From positions 205,592-269,591 of the forward strand of contig MNCI01028378.1 of NCBI GenBank assembly GCA_015680685.1: DNA of 64,000 nucleotides. The letters run 5' to 3'. Source of the DNA: Gnetum montanum (taxonomy: Eukaryota > Streptophyta > Gnetopsida > Gnetales > Gnetaceae). Made by a program: the position numbers and the translations under genes. Below, piece after piece: positions 43,582 through 53,787 of this stretch (position 1 is the first letter of the stretch; each line of letters starts with the position of its first letter). The notes under the pieces were generated by a model. The model made no database searches. It saw nothing but the letters and a program-made list of their open reading frames with translations, and had not been told where the DNA came from.

Positions 43582-44562
43582 ATGGTAGCCAATCAACCCC
43601 CAGCTCTCTTGGTCAGTAACCCCTTTAACTTTACTAACTACCACGACATCCCAAAGTCACTTCAGAACATAAATTTGTTCTATGACCCCACAAACCCTTC
43701 AAGTGATGCCCGTCAACATATACAATGTTTTGAAACTTTACTAGGCATCCACAACATTGTCAAAAACGATGTGGCATGTAGAGTATTTGTGACAACTTTC
43801 AGAACCAAAGTAATCTAATGGTTTTTGATGCTCCCTAATGCCTCCATTAACTCATGTCAAGAGTTCAAAAATAAATTTTTGACTCAATTTGACAAATTCA
43901 CATGCCCTGCTATAGCATTTAGCAACTTCACCAGCTTAAGAAAGATACTTGGGGAGAATGTTAGGGATTATAACCTTAGATTCCTTCACTAGCTGGCCTA
44001 TGTGCCAAGTGAGATGCGTCCACAACCTGATGGCATCCTCAAATTTTACCTCTCTACCATTGACCCATTCTTTGCCTATGCCATCAAATCTGATTCAAAC
44101 ATAACAAAAATACAAGGGGCAATGGCTAAAGCTATGGAGCTAGAACAAATTACCCTTATGAACAACATTCAAACCCAGTTTGGAATGATGAGCGTTAGCA
44201 ACCCTATGCAACATAGTCCTCTACCAACTTTCGCAATGACCAACACTATGTTCCAAACTCCTATTCCCCTTCAAATGAATCAACCTTCAAGTAGCTATTT
44301 TCAAGGTCCCACATTTTCTCCATTCCTACCATCTAACATTGGTTTGAACAAGGATCAATCAAAGGCCTTAATTCAATCCATCATAAACCCAAACGAGGTA
44401 CCTAATCCTACTAAATCCCCAACTCAAACTCAAGATCAAATGACCCAAATATTAACTTCATTTCAAAAACTTTCCAATGAAGTAGTTGATCTAAAGCGAA
44501 ACAACAACAAGGATCTTATACAACCAGAAAAGCCTAGTTCATCAGTCAATGGCAATTATTGA
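43582..44562 (+). pseudogene. gag: El-4 gag
   Basis: Capsid-type protein. Begins MVANQPPALLVSNPFNFTNY; blocks NINLFYDPTNPSSDARQHIQ, CQEFKNKFLTQFDKF and LGENVRDYNLRFL follow the gypsy capsid plan (the WFxxLP block has TAA/TAG damage near 43817). The open run 44002-44562 continues with AKAMELEQITLMNNIQTQFG and a Pro/Ser/Gln-rich tail. Two stops (about 43816 and 43990) interrupt an otherwise single frame. A Cys/His remnant (RFHNTRQHSEKTC) follows at 44556-44600. Confidence 0.75.
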
Positions 44563-45262
44563 CGCTTCCATAACACTAGGCAACATTCTGAGAAGACTTG
44601 TCCCCAGTTTTTTACATTATTTGGTGACAACACCTAAGGTCAACAAAATGGGAAACCTCCTCTTATGGTTTTTAACGAACCTCATCAAGCAGAAAATGAA
44701 GAGGTTTCCTCATTAGAGCAAGTTATGGTAAACAACCCCAACCCACCTAATGCTCACTATCGTAGACTTAGTGACATCATGAACAACACACAACAACAAA
44801 CTAGGAATGACCCTTACACTCCTCCAAACATAAGAGCTCCTTGTCAAAGTAACACAAATACGTAGAAGAACTCCACGATAATCAAACCCACCTTCTATAC
44901 GTAGAAGAACTCCAACTCAACAAGAAACTAAAGATAAACACAAGACTTACGATGTAGTTGAGGATTTGAAGAAAACCAAAGCTAACATCTCAACGTATGA
45001 CCTTTTACAATTTAGTGGAATGAAAAAGGCAATTTAAGAGATAGTTCATAGACCTGAAACTAGAAAAGAAACAATGCCAACCCCTAAACAACAAGTTCAC
45101 TTCACAGAAAGTCCTAACACATCATCAGTACAAAATGTAAACAATTCCATGATGAGTGAGAAAGAGCAACCTCCTTTCCTAACAACTCTAATTATTTTAG
45201 GAAATAATTTTCACAATTATTTGATGGATTCTAGAGCAACTGTTAGTGTCATGCCACTTTAG
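44563..45262 (+). pseudogene. El-4 gag-pro linker and protease active-site region
   Basis: 44665-44865 is a Pro/Asn-rich linker. From 45074 the frame reads to FHNYLMDSRATVSVMPL, where the protease triplet Asp-Ser-Gly has become Asp-Ser-Arg, so catalysis is lost. It ends at TAG (45260); the next open frame starts directly after. Confidence 0.65.
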
Positions 45263-45286
45263 GTATGTAAGGCTTTAGGAGCGCAA

Positions 45287-46309
45287 ATGATACCACAAAC
45301 AAAAAGTGTGATTCAACTTGATGGATCCAATGTACCTATAGTAGGGTCATTAAAAGGAGTGAAAGTGCAACTTAAAAAATACCCTACATTTACATGTTAC
45401 ACTGATATCCTAATAATTGACATGATGCCTACCTATGGTGTGCTCCTATCTAGGACTTTTGGAGCCAAGTTTGGGGGCTTCTTTAGGTCATATTTCTTAG
45501 AGCTATTAATCCTTATCAAAGAAAAATATGAGTACATGACTATACCTCAAGAACCCTTCTACAAAAAAGTAGTTACAACCTTCGATCAACAAAATCAATC
45601 TTTGGAAAATCAAGATGCTAATCTTTATGTTGGGGTTATTAAGGTTGAGTGCAGTGAACATGTTGAAAATGACTATGTGAGTGGAATTTCAAAAATAAAT
45701 TTTGTCTCTCATGTAGATTCCATCCAATCCTATCAAAGTTCTAGAAAAGGTGAAGAAAGCTATGGAGACACCTTACCTTATCAACAACACAATGGATGTC
45801 ATCTAAGTGATCCACCACCTTTAGGGGAAGATAAAGATGTAAGTAAGACCCTACCATTTAAAACATTTGAAGGTGTGCTAAATTTTAATGACACATCCAT
45901 GGAACATTTTCCTAGAAAGGCTATATCTGATGTCCCACCAAGACCTAAACCTATCATTGAAACTTATCTCAAAGAAAGACTTGATACAAGCAAGTTAAGA
46001 ATAGGTCTTGATTTTCATAATCTTAAGCATCAACAAATTGTTAAACAATGTCTTAACAGGAAGTACGTTGGTGAAGTATTTAAGATAGGAGACTTAGTCT
46101 TTGAAAAAGATAGAACATTTGACCAAGAAAATCTTCAAAGTAAGTTCTCTCCTATGTGGTCAGGCCCATTCCAAATTAAAGACATCATTGGTCCCAATGT
46201 ACATAAAATTGCTAATTTGCAAGCATGTAGATTACATACAAATTTTAATGCATTTCATTTGAAGAATTTTTACTCAGGTGCCCCACGTGAACACCTAGTA
46301 GATTCTTAG
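45287..46309 (+). CDS. El-4 fusion ORF: protease C-terminus joined to integrase C-terminus
   Basis: A 340-residue open frame, the longest unbroken one in the right half. Residues about 1-95 are the protease C-terminal half (GSNVPIVGSLKGVKVQL, then TYGVLLSRTFGAKFGG). Residues about 95-235 are an acidic linker. Residues about 240-335 are the integrase tail: KIGDLVFEKDR, SKFSPMWSGPFQIKDI (a GPY/F module) and NFNAFHLKNFY. RT, RNase H and the integrase catalytic core are missing with no frame break. It starts after a TAG that ends the upstream protease part, so it is probably the end of a longer gag-pro-integrase-tail polyprotein. Function unknown. Confidence 0.75.
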   Translation: MIPQTKSVIQLDGSNVPIVGSLKGVKVQLKKYPTFTCYTDILIIDMMPTYGVLLSRTFGAKFGGFFRSYFLELLILIKEKYEYMTIPQEPFYKKVVTTFDQQNQSLENQDANLYVGVIKVECSEHVENDYVSGISKINFVSHVDSIQSYQSSRKGEESYGDTLPYQQHNGCHLSDPPPLGEDKDVSKTLPFKTFEGVLNFNDTSMEHFPRKAISDVPPRPKPIIETYLKERLDTSKLRIGLDFHNLKHQQIVKQCLNRKYVGEVFKIGDLVFEKDRTFDQENLQSKFSPMWSGPFQIKDIIGPNVHKIANLQACRLHTNFNAFHLKNFYSGAPREHLVDS

Positions 46310-47572
46310 TTGCATGTTTTCTTCCTCTTTGTCATGCATTTCATTTGTATATAGTTGCATTTGCATATTTTCTTTGCATTTCCATCATTTCTTTCTTGGC
46401 ATATTATTTTGATTTTTTCTTTGCATATGATTTTAGTAATCATTATGATCTTTTGAGTTACTAGGCATTGGGTCCTCAAAACACCATTTGAAAATAATGT
46501 GAGTATAATCCTTTATATAATATTTCCTAGTACTATTACATAAAATCTCTTTTATACTATATATTTCAATAATGCTTTGATTCTTCCCAATCTTTTTCAA
46601 GGTTTTAGTTTCTATAGTTATGTTGGATTATGGAGTATGAGATTTATGCGAACTTATCATGTAATCATCATGATCATATGAGTGTAGGATAGGTGATGTT
46701 GGAGAATGGTTTGCCATAATCACTAGGTGACCTTGGAAAATCCCAATTTCCCTCTCATGAGCCCTAGCCCTCATGTGTGATGATCCATGGTTACCCTATG
46801 AACAATGGGGTGAAGTATGTTCATTTCCACTTGGGAACCCTTAGCCACCCAGGAGACCTGCTATGATGCTATTAAATTGTAATTAAAAGCACATACACGA
46901 GGGTTGAACTGCACCATGGGCAAAGTTTCCTCAAAAAGAAAAAAAAAGGAATGAGGACCATGTTCATTGGTAGTGCAGCTAATCAGCCAGACTCATGTTG
47001 GAATTCCTACCTTAAGAATGAAGTACACCATGGGCAAAGTTTCCTCAAAAAGAAAAAAAAAAGGAATGAGGACCATGTTCATTGGTAGTGTAATAAGTTC
47101 TTAAGTGTGATGGGGTCTGGCAGCTATCCTCACCCTAACCTCCATTTCCCCTTTTGAAAAAGAAAAAGAAAGGTCCAAGGAAAAATTTGAAAGTTGTGAC
47201 TAGCCACAATCTAATATGAGCTTGTCCTCCTCATTAAGTTTAGTATGGGTCTTGTGCTCAAAGTAGTCCACATGCTTTTGGCTTTTACTTTGTAAGAAGA
47301 CTGGGAAAGAAATCATAATTATATTTTAATTATAATTATATGTAGTTAAGATGATAAAATTATATATTTAGAGTTTGATTAAATAAGATGGTGTGGTCTG
47401 GGTGGCCCACGTTTAGTTCTCTTTTGATTATATGGTTATTTTAATCATGTTTAGGTTAATATAGTTTCCTTTGAAGTTTCCATTTGCTTGTTTTGTGATA
47501 TTTGTGATTTCCTACCTATTGCATCATTTTAAAGTTTTTGTGGTCTTGTTCCTTACACTAGCATGCAATTAA
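46310..47572 (+). repeat. El-4 3' untranslated region with a 114-bp tandem duplication
   Basis: No coding signal. CACCATGGGCAAAGTTTCC begins two copies at 46912 and 47026, each with GGAATGAGGACCATGTTC. An AAAAAGAAAAAGAAAG run follows near 47155. Confidence 0.7.
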
Positions 47573-47587
47573 AGTTTGGGGGCTAAG
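47573..47587 (+). other. Polypurine tract of El-4
   Basis: AGTTTGGGGGCTAAG immediately precedes the 3' LTR. Confidence 0.7.
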
Positions 47588-49559
47588 TGTTGATGTCAAC
47601 ACTCCCATGCTCGCATGGGGCCATGATTATCAACATTTCTATTTCTCTCCCCTAATAACCAGAATAAAAATCATGCAAGTAGTGGGCGTTTAAACTATTA
47701 GGTGACAATTATTAATGGTGGTGGTTACAATTATTAATAATGGAAATTACAGTCATTAATGGTAGATGTTTCGGAAGTTATGGACATAGTGGGCACTTAA
47801 ATTAGAGAACATAGCCATCATTATGAATGGTCGTAGCAGCTATAAAATGGATTCTAGAGGGAGGCTCTTAGGATGGGGGAGGAGAGGTCCCAAAACAGGC
47901 TCTGGCTATTAGTCTAAAGGGGGTAGCTACCTCTCCACTAAGCAATCGTTTCCTTCTTTTCTTTTCTTTTTCACAGGCTTGTAGTTGATCTTCAAGGAGG
48001 GTCCAAGGTAGGAGCCAGTGGTTCAAAATCAAGATCTGATGAGTGGCGAGGTACCCCTACACTCAACCATACGAATACGAGCGTGCATGCGCGATCCGAT
48101 CGAACTCCGCAGACTAAATGCCTTAACACCACAAGAAACACTTGGGGTTAATCATTCGTTGTCTTCCCAGGCTTGCTTGTAAGTGTCACGGTGTATGGTT
48201 AAGCAAGTCTGAGGTATGTGATTTTTTTGGTATTTTCGGCTTATCTTCTATGCTATCAGGGGAAAGGGTTGAGAAACTAAGCTAACTCTAACTAAAGATC
48301 TAAGTCTAAATTAACTAGCGTCAGCATCCGTTCCCACTTACCGGACACACCCTGAACTATGCAACTGCGGCTTACCAAACGCTAATCGTTACTGGGATCG
48401 CCACACGTAACGCAAGTGCTCGAAGTGGTCATACTGAGGCACCTATTTAGCTTAAGTGTGATAAGCAGCCGATTCCTTAGCTAGCCGTACACACCCGTGG
48501 GTGCTCGTAACTAAGTCGTACTTATCACACGTTCTAGCCTAGCAATGAGCAGCCGATTCCTCAACTAGCCGTACACATCGGACTACTACTAGGATTACCA
48601 AGCACAGAATCCTGGAATACGCTACTGGGTTACCAAGCAGCCAATGCTCGTAATTGAGTCGTACTCATGCATTGCGTCAAGTAGCTGATTCCTTGACTAC
48701 CCGTACACGTCCGTAAACGCTCGTAATCAAGTCATACTTGAACGCACTAGGAAAGCAGTAAATAAAAGCAATAAATGAAACCACGTGCTGCAAGGTTTAT
48801 CCAATCAAGTTCGTCTTTATTGCCGTACAAAACTTGGGTTCAGGTTACAGGCTGCTCGAATAAAGAGTCGTTCACTCTAGAACTCCTACTGCGGGCACAT
48901 GGGAAAAATTCTAACTCTGGAGTGATCAATCTGCCAGAGCTTCGCTACTTCTAGCCAGGATTTTTAAATGAAGGGAGTGCCACCTCTTATTTATAGATAT
49001 GGCGGCGGGACGCGATATCGCGTCGGCCGCGATATCGCGTACGTGATATCGTGGCACATGCAGGTCGCGTCTCATCAGGATCCTTGTGGGTCTTCTTGGC
49101 AATGGCAAGAGCTTGTCATGGTGGTGCAGATGTGGGTGGACAATCTTCCTCTCTACGACGGTGCACAAAGGTGGCAAATGACGGCAAGCTTTGAGAACTA
49201 TAGTTTCTACCTTATGTGGATTATAGTGGGCATTCTCTCTCTCTCTTTCTCTCTCTCTCCCTCTCTCGTGACGATCGTAGCCTTCCTATCTAGCAGTGGA
49301 TACCATTGGCAGTCATGGACTAGCAATGTCAGTGGGATCAGGAAAAATTCATTTCTTTTAATTACTTATTATATTGAAGATAATTATTTAATTTAAATTT
49401 CATATTTCTTTCTAGCTTATCTACAAAAGGCCACATAGCCCTTTCCAGCTGAGACTATTCCCAGTTTTCGGTACCCATACGGGAGGCGCCCTAGGCAATA
49501 GTCTCCTAAAACGAGTTTTCTTTCCTGGTGTTGGTATGACCAAAATTTATGCATCAACA
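47588..49559 (+). repeat. 3' LTR of El-4, split by a solo LTR
   Basis: Parts 47588-48036 and 49078-49559 together align with the 5' LTR. A solo LTR occupies 48037-49077. The right part has the CTCTCTCT tract (49233-49266) and the terminal GCATCAACA. Confidence 0.9.
48037..49077 (-). mobile_element. Young Athila-type solo LTR inside the El-4 LTR
   Basis: Minus-strand LTR of 1,041 bp with TGATGAG and CTCATCA ends and flanks AGATC (48032-48036) and GGATC (49078-49082); the uninterrupted 5' LTR has GGATC at this place. On the minus strand its U3 has three CGATATCGCG-like sites and a TATA box (CTATAAATAAG, about 48990-49000). CpG sites are abundant, unlike the older LTRs here, so it inserted recently relative to its surroundings. 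No internal sequence remains. Confidence 0.88.
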
Positions 49560-50340
49560 GTTATAGATTTTGGAAGAATCTTAGTTAGGTTTACACAACT
49601 TACGTAATACACAACTATAAATTAGGGATATAAAGCATAATATAAGTTAAAATGAGATAAAGATAATGGAATTTTATGAGTTCAATTTGTTAAACTTACA
49701 AAGTATTAAGGCCCTTTTCTAGAAAACAAATAAAGATATCCTGGAAATTTTTTTCCTTTAAGAAAAAAGGTGCTAAACTTGTCTTGTCAAAAAGGAAGAG
49801 TAGCGTCAAGTAAAGACCCTTGGCTTTATCACCTTTGTCTGCAACGTTGACATTGAAATGTTGCACCAGCAAAAAAAGTTTGAATTCTTTGGAAGACCCT
49901 TGACAACACTTGGAACTTTGGATTCTTGTATGATCGAAGCATTGAAAATTCAAAAAAGATGGCTCAAAAGTATGCATTATCTAGGAAAAATGAAAACTTT
50001 TTCGTTGGGATCGTCATGAAGAAGGAAGGAAATGCTGAATCATTAACTTCTCTGTCGACTACCGACCATACTCTTTAAATTTTAAGAAGAATTTTCGTCG
50101 AGTGATGGGATTGTCATCAACAAGGAAGCCCTGAATCATTAACTTCTCCATTTACCAGCTCTCCCACCCTGATCTTTAGATTTTTCAAGAGTGGGGATGA
50201 AAACAAACATAGTTACTGTGACCTCAACATGCCTATAAAACCATCATGAATGCAGTCCCCTCCCCTACTAAATCAAGAACGATATTAATTGGTACAAGAA
50301 ATGCAAGAAGGTAAGGTATCATCATTGTTGTGGCTCTGGT
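49560..50340. other. Unassigned sequence between El-4 and Ath-3b
   Basis: I recognise no gene or repeat. The start (49560-49640) is the right flank of El-4 and might continue the LINE 3' flank. ATGGGATTGTCATCAAC/ATCGTCATGAAGAAGGA and GAATCATTAACTTCTC occur twice (around 50010 and 50110), a weak local duplication. The minus ORF at 49696-49977 has no resemblance that I can name. Confidence 0.4.
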
Positions 50341-50686
50341 CTACCACCGCTGTGGTAGTGATAGTATTGATTTACGTTTACGGGGACTGACTCAACTAGC
50401 AGAGGCGGAGGCTACTGCTGGGGCCACAGGGATGGCCCATAGTGGGAAGCTTGTTAGATCTAAGTAGTAGCCCATGCGAAGCGTTGGCTCACATGGCTGC
50501 CAAGTATAGGTCCTTCATGAGCATCCGCCTGGGTACGTAGCTCACTATGGTAGCATCATCACCAGCCATGGGGCCTCATTTGTATTTATAGCCAAAAAGA
50601 CCACTGCATTGATGAGGCCTCATCGATGCATGGTAAGATTCATCAACTAGGCCTTGTCAACACAACCAATTGAACATGACTCATCA
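50341..50686 (-). repeat. Probable 3' LTR end of Ath-3b
   Basis: On the minus strand it starts TGATGAGTCATG at 50686. Next come a perfect 14-bp palindrome GATGAGGCCTCATC (50611-50624) and a TATA box (GGCTATAAATAC, about 50582-50593). The preceding minus-strand sequence has the PPT form TCAGTCATAGGGGTA. The distal LTR end is not clear, so the left boundary is a guess. Confidence 0.5.
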
Positions 50687-53600
50687 TACCCCTATGACTG
50701 AATGAAAACTTGTCCTCGAGTTCTTTTACAAAATTGGAAAGGTATGAGATTATTGACTAACTTTTCTTCAAACAAAACAAATTGACTGACTTGACAAAAA
50801 ATGGAGTGCTCGGGTGTATGGATCCACACATTACAAAGAATGGTGTTTAGGACATAAAATTGAATACCATGACACAACTCTTTAAAATTGGATAACACGT
50901 TGCTTGATGTTGTGAAGCTGTTGGAGAAGATCAGATGGTCCCAAGTGGTGGTGGTTCCTAAGGCTCTAAGAAACCTTCACTAGCTTCACACACAGGTGAT
51001 AGTTGAGGTGGCTATTGCTATCTTACTACTACTACAACTTTAGGTAGAAGGCGGAAAGCATCGAGAAATGCTTTCATTTTTTCCACCTTGCTTATGGAAT
51101 TGTGCATCATCCATGTAGCTTCACCAATGTGGGTTGAAACATGCATATCCCAGGGACATGAGATTATTGGAAGTAGCTCCTTAGCATTAATGAACTATGT
51201 AGCAAAATATTTGCATTCAATGTTGAACATCCTAACTATGTCTTTTAACTCCTAGTAGTCATTCATCCATTTGGCTAGGTTCTCAACAATTGATCGTTGG
51301 TCTCTACATCGTGATCTGAGAACTTCAGGTTTAGCATTTGTAGTCTCAAGCTTCTGCTTAGCATCCTTGTGGTGCTTGAACTCTACCTCATATAATAGAT
51401 ATGAGCTAACCACTTGCTATTTTAATTTTGACCCACAACCATCTAGTAATCAACATTGTCAAGTTTTCATATTGAACATTGGCCAACTCCATATACTTTT
51501 TCATCTTCTCGATCTGCAACTCCTTTAAGTGGATCTTTGCTTTATTGTAGGCATCAATCCCATCAACGATGGGTTGCCACATTTCTCTACTTTGTTGAAG
51601 TTGCTTGAGGGCTTCATTTAGTTTCACCTTCATCATCTAAATGTGTTTCTCATTAACTTCCTTTTGTAAGCCAACTTGATCTCTATGGTGATTTTTCACT
51701 TTTTCAAATTTGAGGGCCTCATTCTTCTAGGTGGTGATTTCGAGTGTAGACTTCTAATGTAAGGCACGCACTTCCTCCATTGAAAAATTTTGGTTCTCGA
51801 TAGCCAATCTCCTGAGTTCAATGTTCACCCTAGCAAGCTGCTCCTACTGATGATGAACAAATTCCTTCATTGGGTCCTTTTGAGCATCAACATTTTGTAG
51901 GTGATACTTCTATGTGGTCAGGGTTTCATTCTTCTAGCACATCTAGTTCAAGTCATTCTAAATTGAATACATTTTAGCTATGCTATGGACTATTTGAAGA
52001 TGGTCATTATTGCCTCATCCTTAGCCTTTCAAAATCAGTCTTGAAGTTTTTTGAAAGCTTCATCTCTTATTATTGTTGGGATAAGGATCATAGGATTTGC
52101 AAGTCAGGCACATAGTTTGGCAACCTCCACAACCAAGCATTGATTTCTTTCTTGGGTCATTTCAAGTTGCCCCTCCAGGATAATGCATTTTCCCCTTGTG
52201 TTAAGAAGCTTTGATTGGGTCACAGTGATGTCTTTCAAAAGATCAAAGATGTCTCGAGTTGGTTGCCCAATTCCCACTAGTTATTCTAGCAACTTTTCAT
52301 GCTAGGTTGCATCTAACTTTCCATTGACCATGCCTACAGACATCTGCACATCTCAGAGTGCAAATACATCTAGCATAGATGTTGTAGGTGCATTCAATGC
52401 TTTAGTTACATGGTCAACCATTACTTCAACTACTATCTCCTACCATGGTGCTGCATCACCAAGATAGTTGCTTCTTTCCCTTCCGTCAAACACACTGAGA
52501 AGGTGGTGGCATTCCTAGAGATTTTTGGAAATAGATGGTGTTGAGATAAAGACACTGTCACCTTCCTAGCATTGGAATCCAACCTAATAGACAACTACAT
52601 CCATTGGGTAAAGAAAATTAGACCACACTTGTCCATCTAGCTAACTATTTAGGCCACCTCATTAAGGTGACTCATTGTTAGCCAATACATAGATGGATCT
52701 ACCCCACTCACTCTTACATGTTACTCTTGTTCACTCAAGAGTTGCTCTTAGATATTTTCAAATGCTCAATGGCTACGTGGGACTCCAATGTTGTTACCTA
52801 AGTGGTTGGTGGTGGCAATTGCTCCCTTCATGGGTTGTCACTGGTGTTTTATCTTTCATGATTTCTAACGATGATGTCAAAGGAGCATGCCTAAGGGTAT
52901 CATTGGAATAGTGAATAATGCCTACCCTTTTGCAAAGTTTCCTGCTAAGGCACGAAAAGGGTAGGTTCTTCATTCCACATTTATTTTCCTTAAAGCACTT
53001 CTCAATCTCTAAGTAGATTACTTGTGGAAGGTTGATGGGAAATTTCTTTCTTAGAGCAGTGCATGCTTGGGTAGAGAAGATGATCACCTTGCTTGGCCTC
53101 ACCATTGGATTGAGATGATAAGTCACAATCTTAAAGTAAATTCACTCCATGAGTGTGAGTGCACCATACCCATTTTGATCAACCCTGTAACACCGTTGGA
53201 TCCACTACCTCTTGGCCTTAGGATTACCTTTTGTGAATAGTTCTACTAGCTATGTTCCAATGTCAAGCAACCTAAGTTTCTATGTGATAGCTTCTACCAG
53301 GTAGGACACTTGAATATCTTTAATTTTGACAGTGGACCTTAGCCTTCTATTACTCCAAAAAGAGATATGTCTCTCCCATGTATCATTTCCCACTGGATGT
53401 GATTACTAGCCACATGGGAGAGGCTTATAGTTGTGTCTTGACATCCTCTAGAGCTTTCTCCAAAAATGGCCAAAATTTGATCTCTTGAAGAATAGATTTT
53501 TGGACTTCTCGAGACCTAATGATATCAAGGCAGGCTTGAGTCAAAGTGACCTCAAGCCTTGGCATGGGTCTAGGAACTTCTCCTCATTGTGATTATTCTA

Positions 53601-53787
53601 TAGCCACCTCTTCTTCTAAAATTTGTTAGATAGATTTTACTTCAGGATCTTCACCAAGAGGTCTCATTACATGGATTGCTTCTGGTAATTCTTGGCCTTG
53701 TTCTTGTTGGAACGTTCCAACTCTAGGCTACTCCTCTTGTGGTTGTAAAGGTTCTCCTTCCTGCAGGTGTTTCTATTTTGGTGTCAT
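50687..53787 (-). pseudogene. Ath-3b env-like ORF
   Basis: Reads right to left from ATG 53787, directly after GTGATTATAG, a good 3' splice site. The conserved core FWPFLEKALEDVKTQL, ASPMWLVITSSGK and GETYLFLE lies at about 53470-53360. 53126-52794 reads SKVIIFSTQACTALRKKFPI and LPQVIYLEIEKCFKENKCG, matching Ath-2 at 37120. 51640-51406 is a helical stretch (LNEALKQLQQSREMWQPI, HLKELQIEKMKKYMELA), likely coiled coil. The end is at about 51030. Many stops. Ath-3a (40299-41790) is a closely similar copy. Confidence 0.65.

Larger units (their letters stand above)
42135..49559 (+). mobile_element. El-4: internally deleted gypsy element (gag, protease, integrase C-terminus only)
   Basis: LTRs at 42135-43131 and 47588-49559 with ends TGTTGATG and CATCAACA, and a perfect GTTAT duplication (42130-42134 and 49560-49564). 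After removing the solo LTR it is about 6.4 kb. It carries gag and protease, then jumps in frame to the end of integrase; RT, RNase H and the integrase core are absent. The PBS and the integrase tail resemble Tat-type elements. It must depend on other elements' enzymes. A solo LTR of the same family is inside Tat-1 at 23386. Confidence 0.88.

Noticed and set aside
49696-49977. 93-codon minus ORF as a possible host gene exon
   Set aside because: No motif, no splice context, and AT-rich text typical of chance frames.
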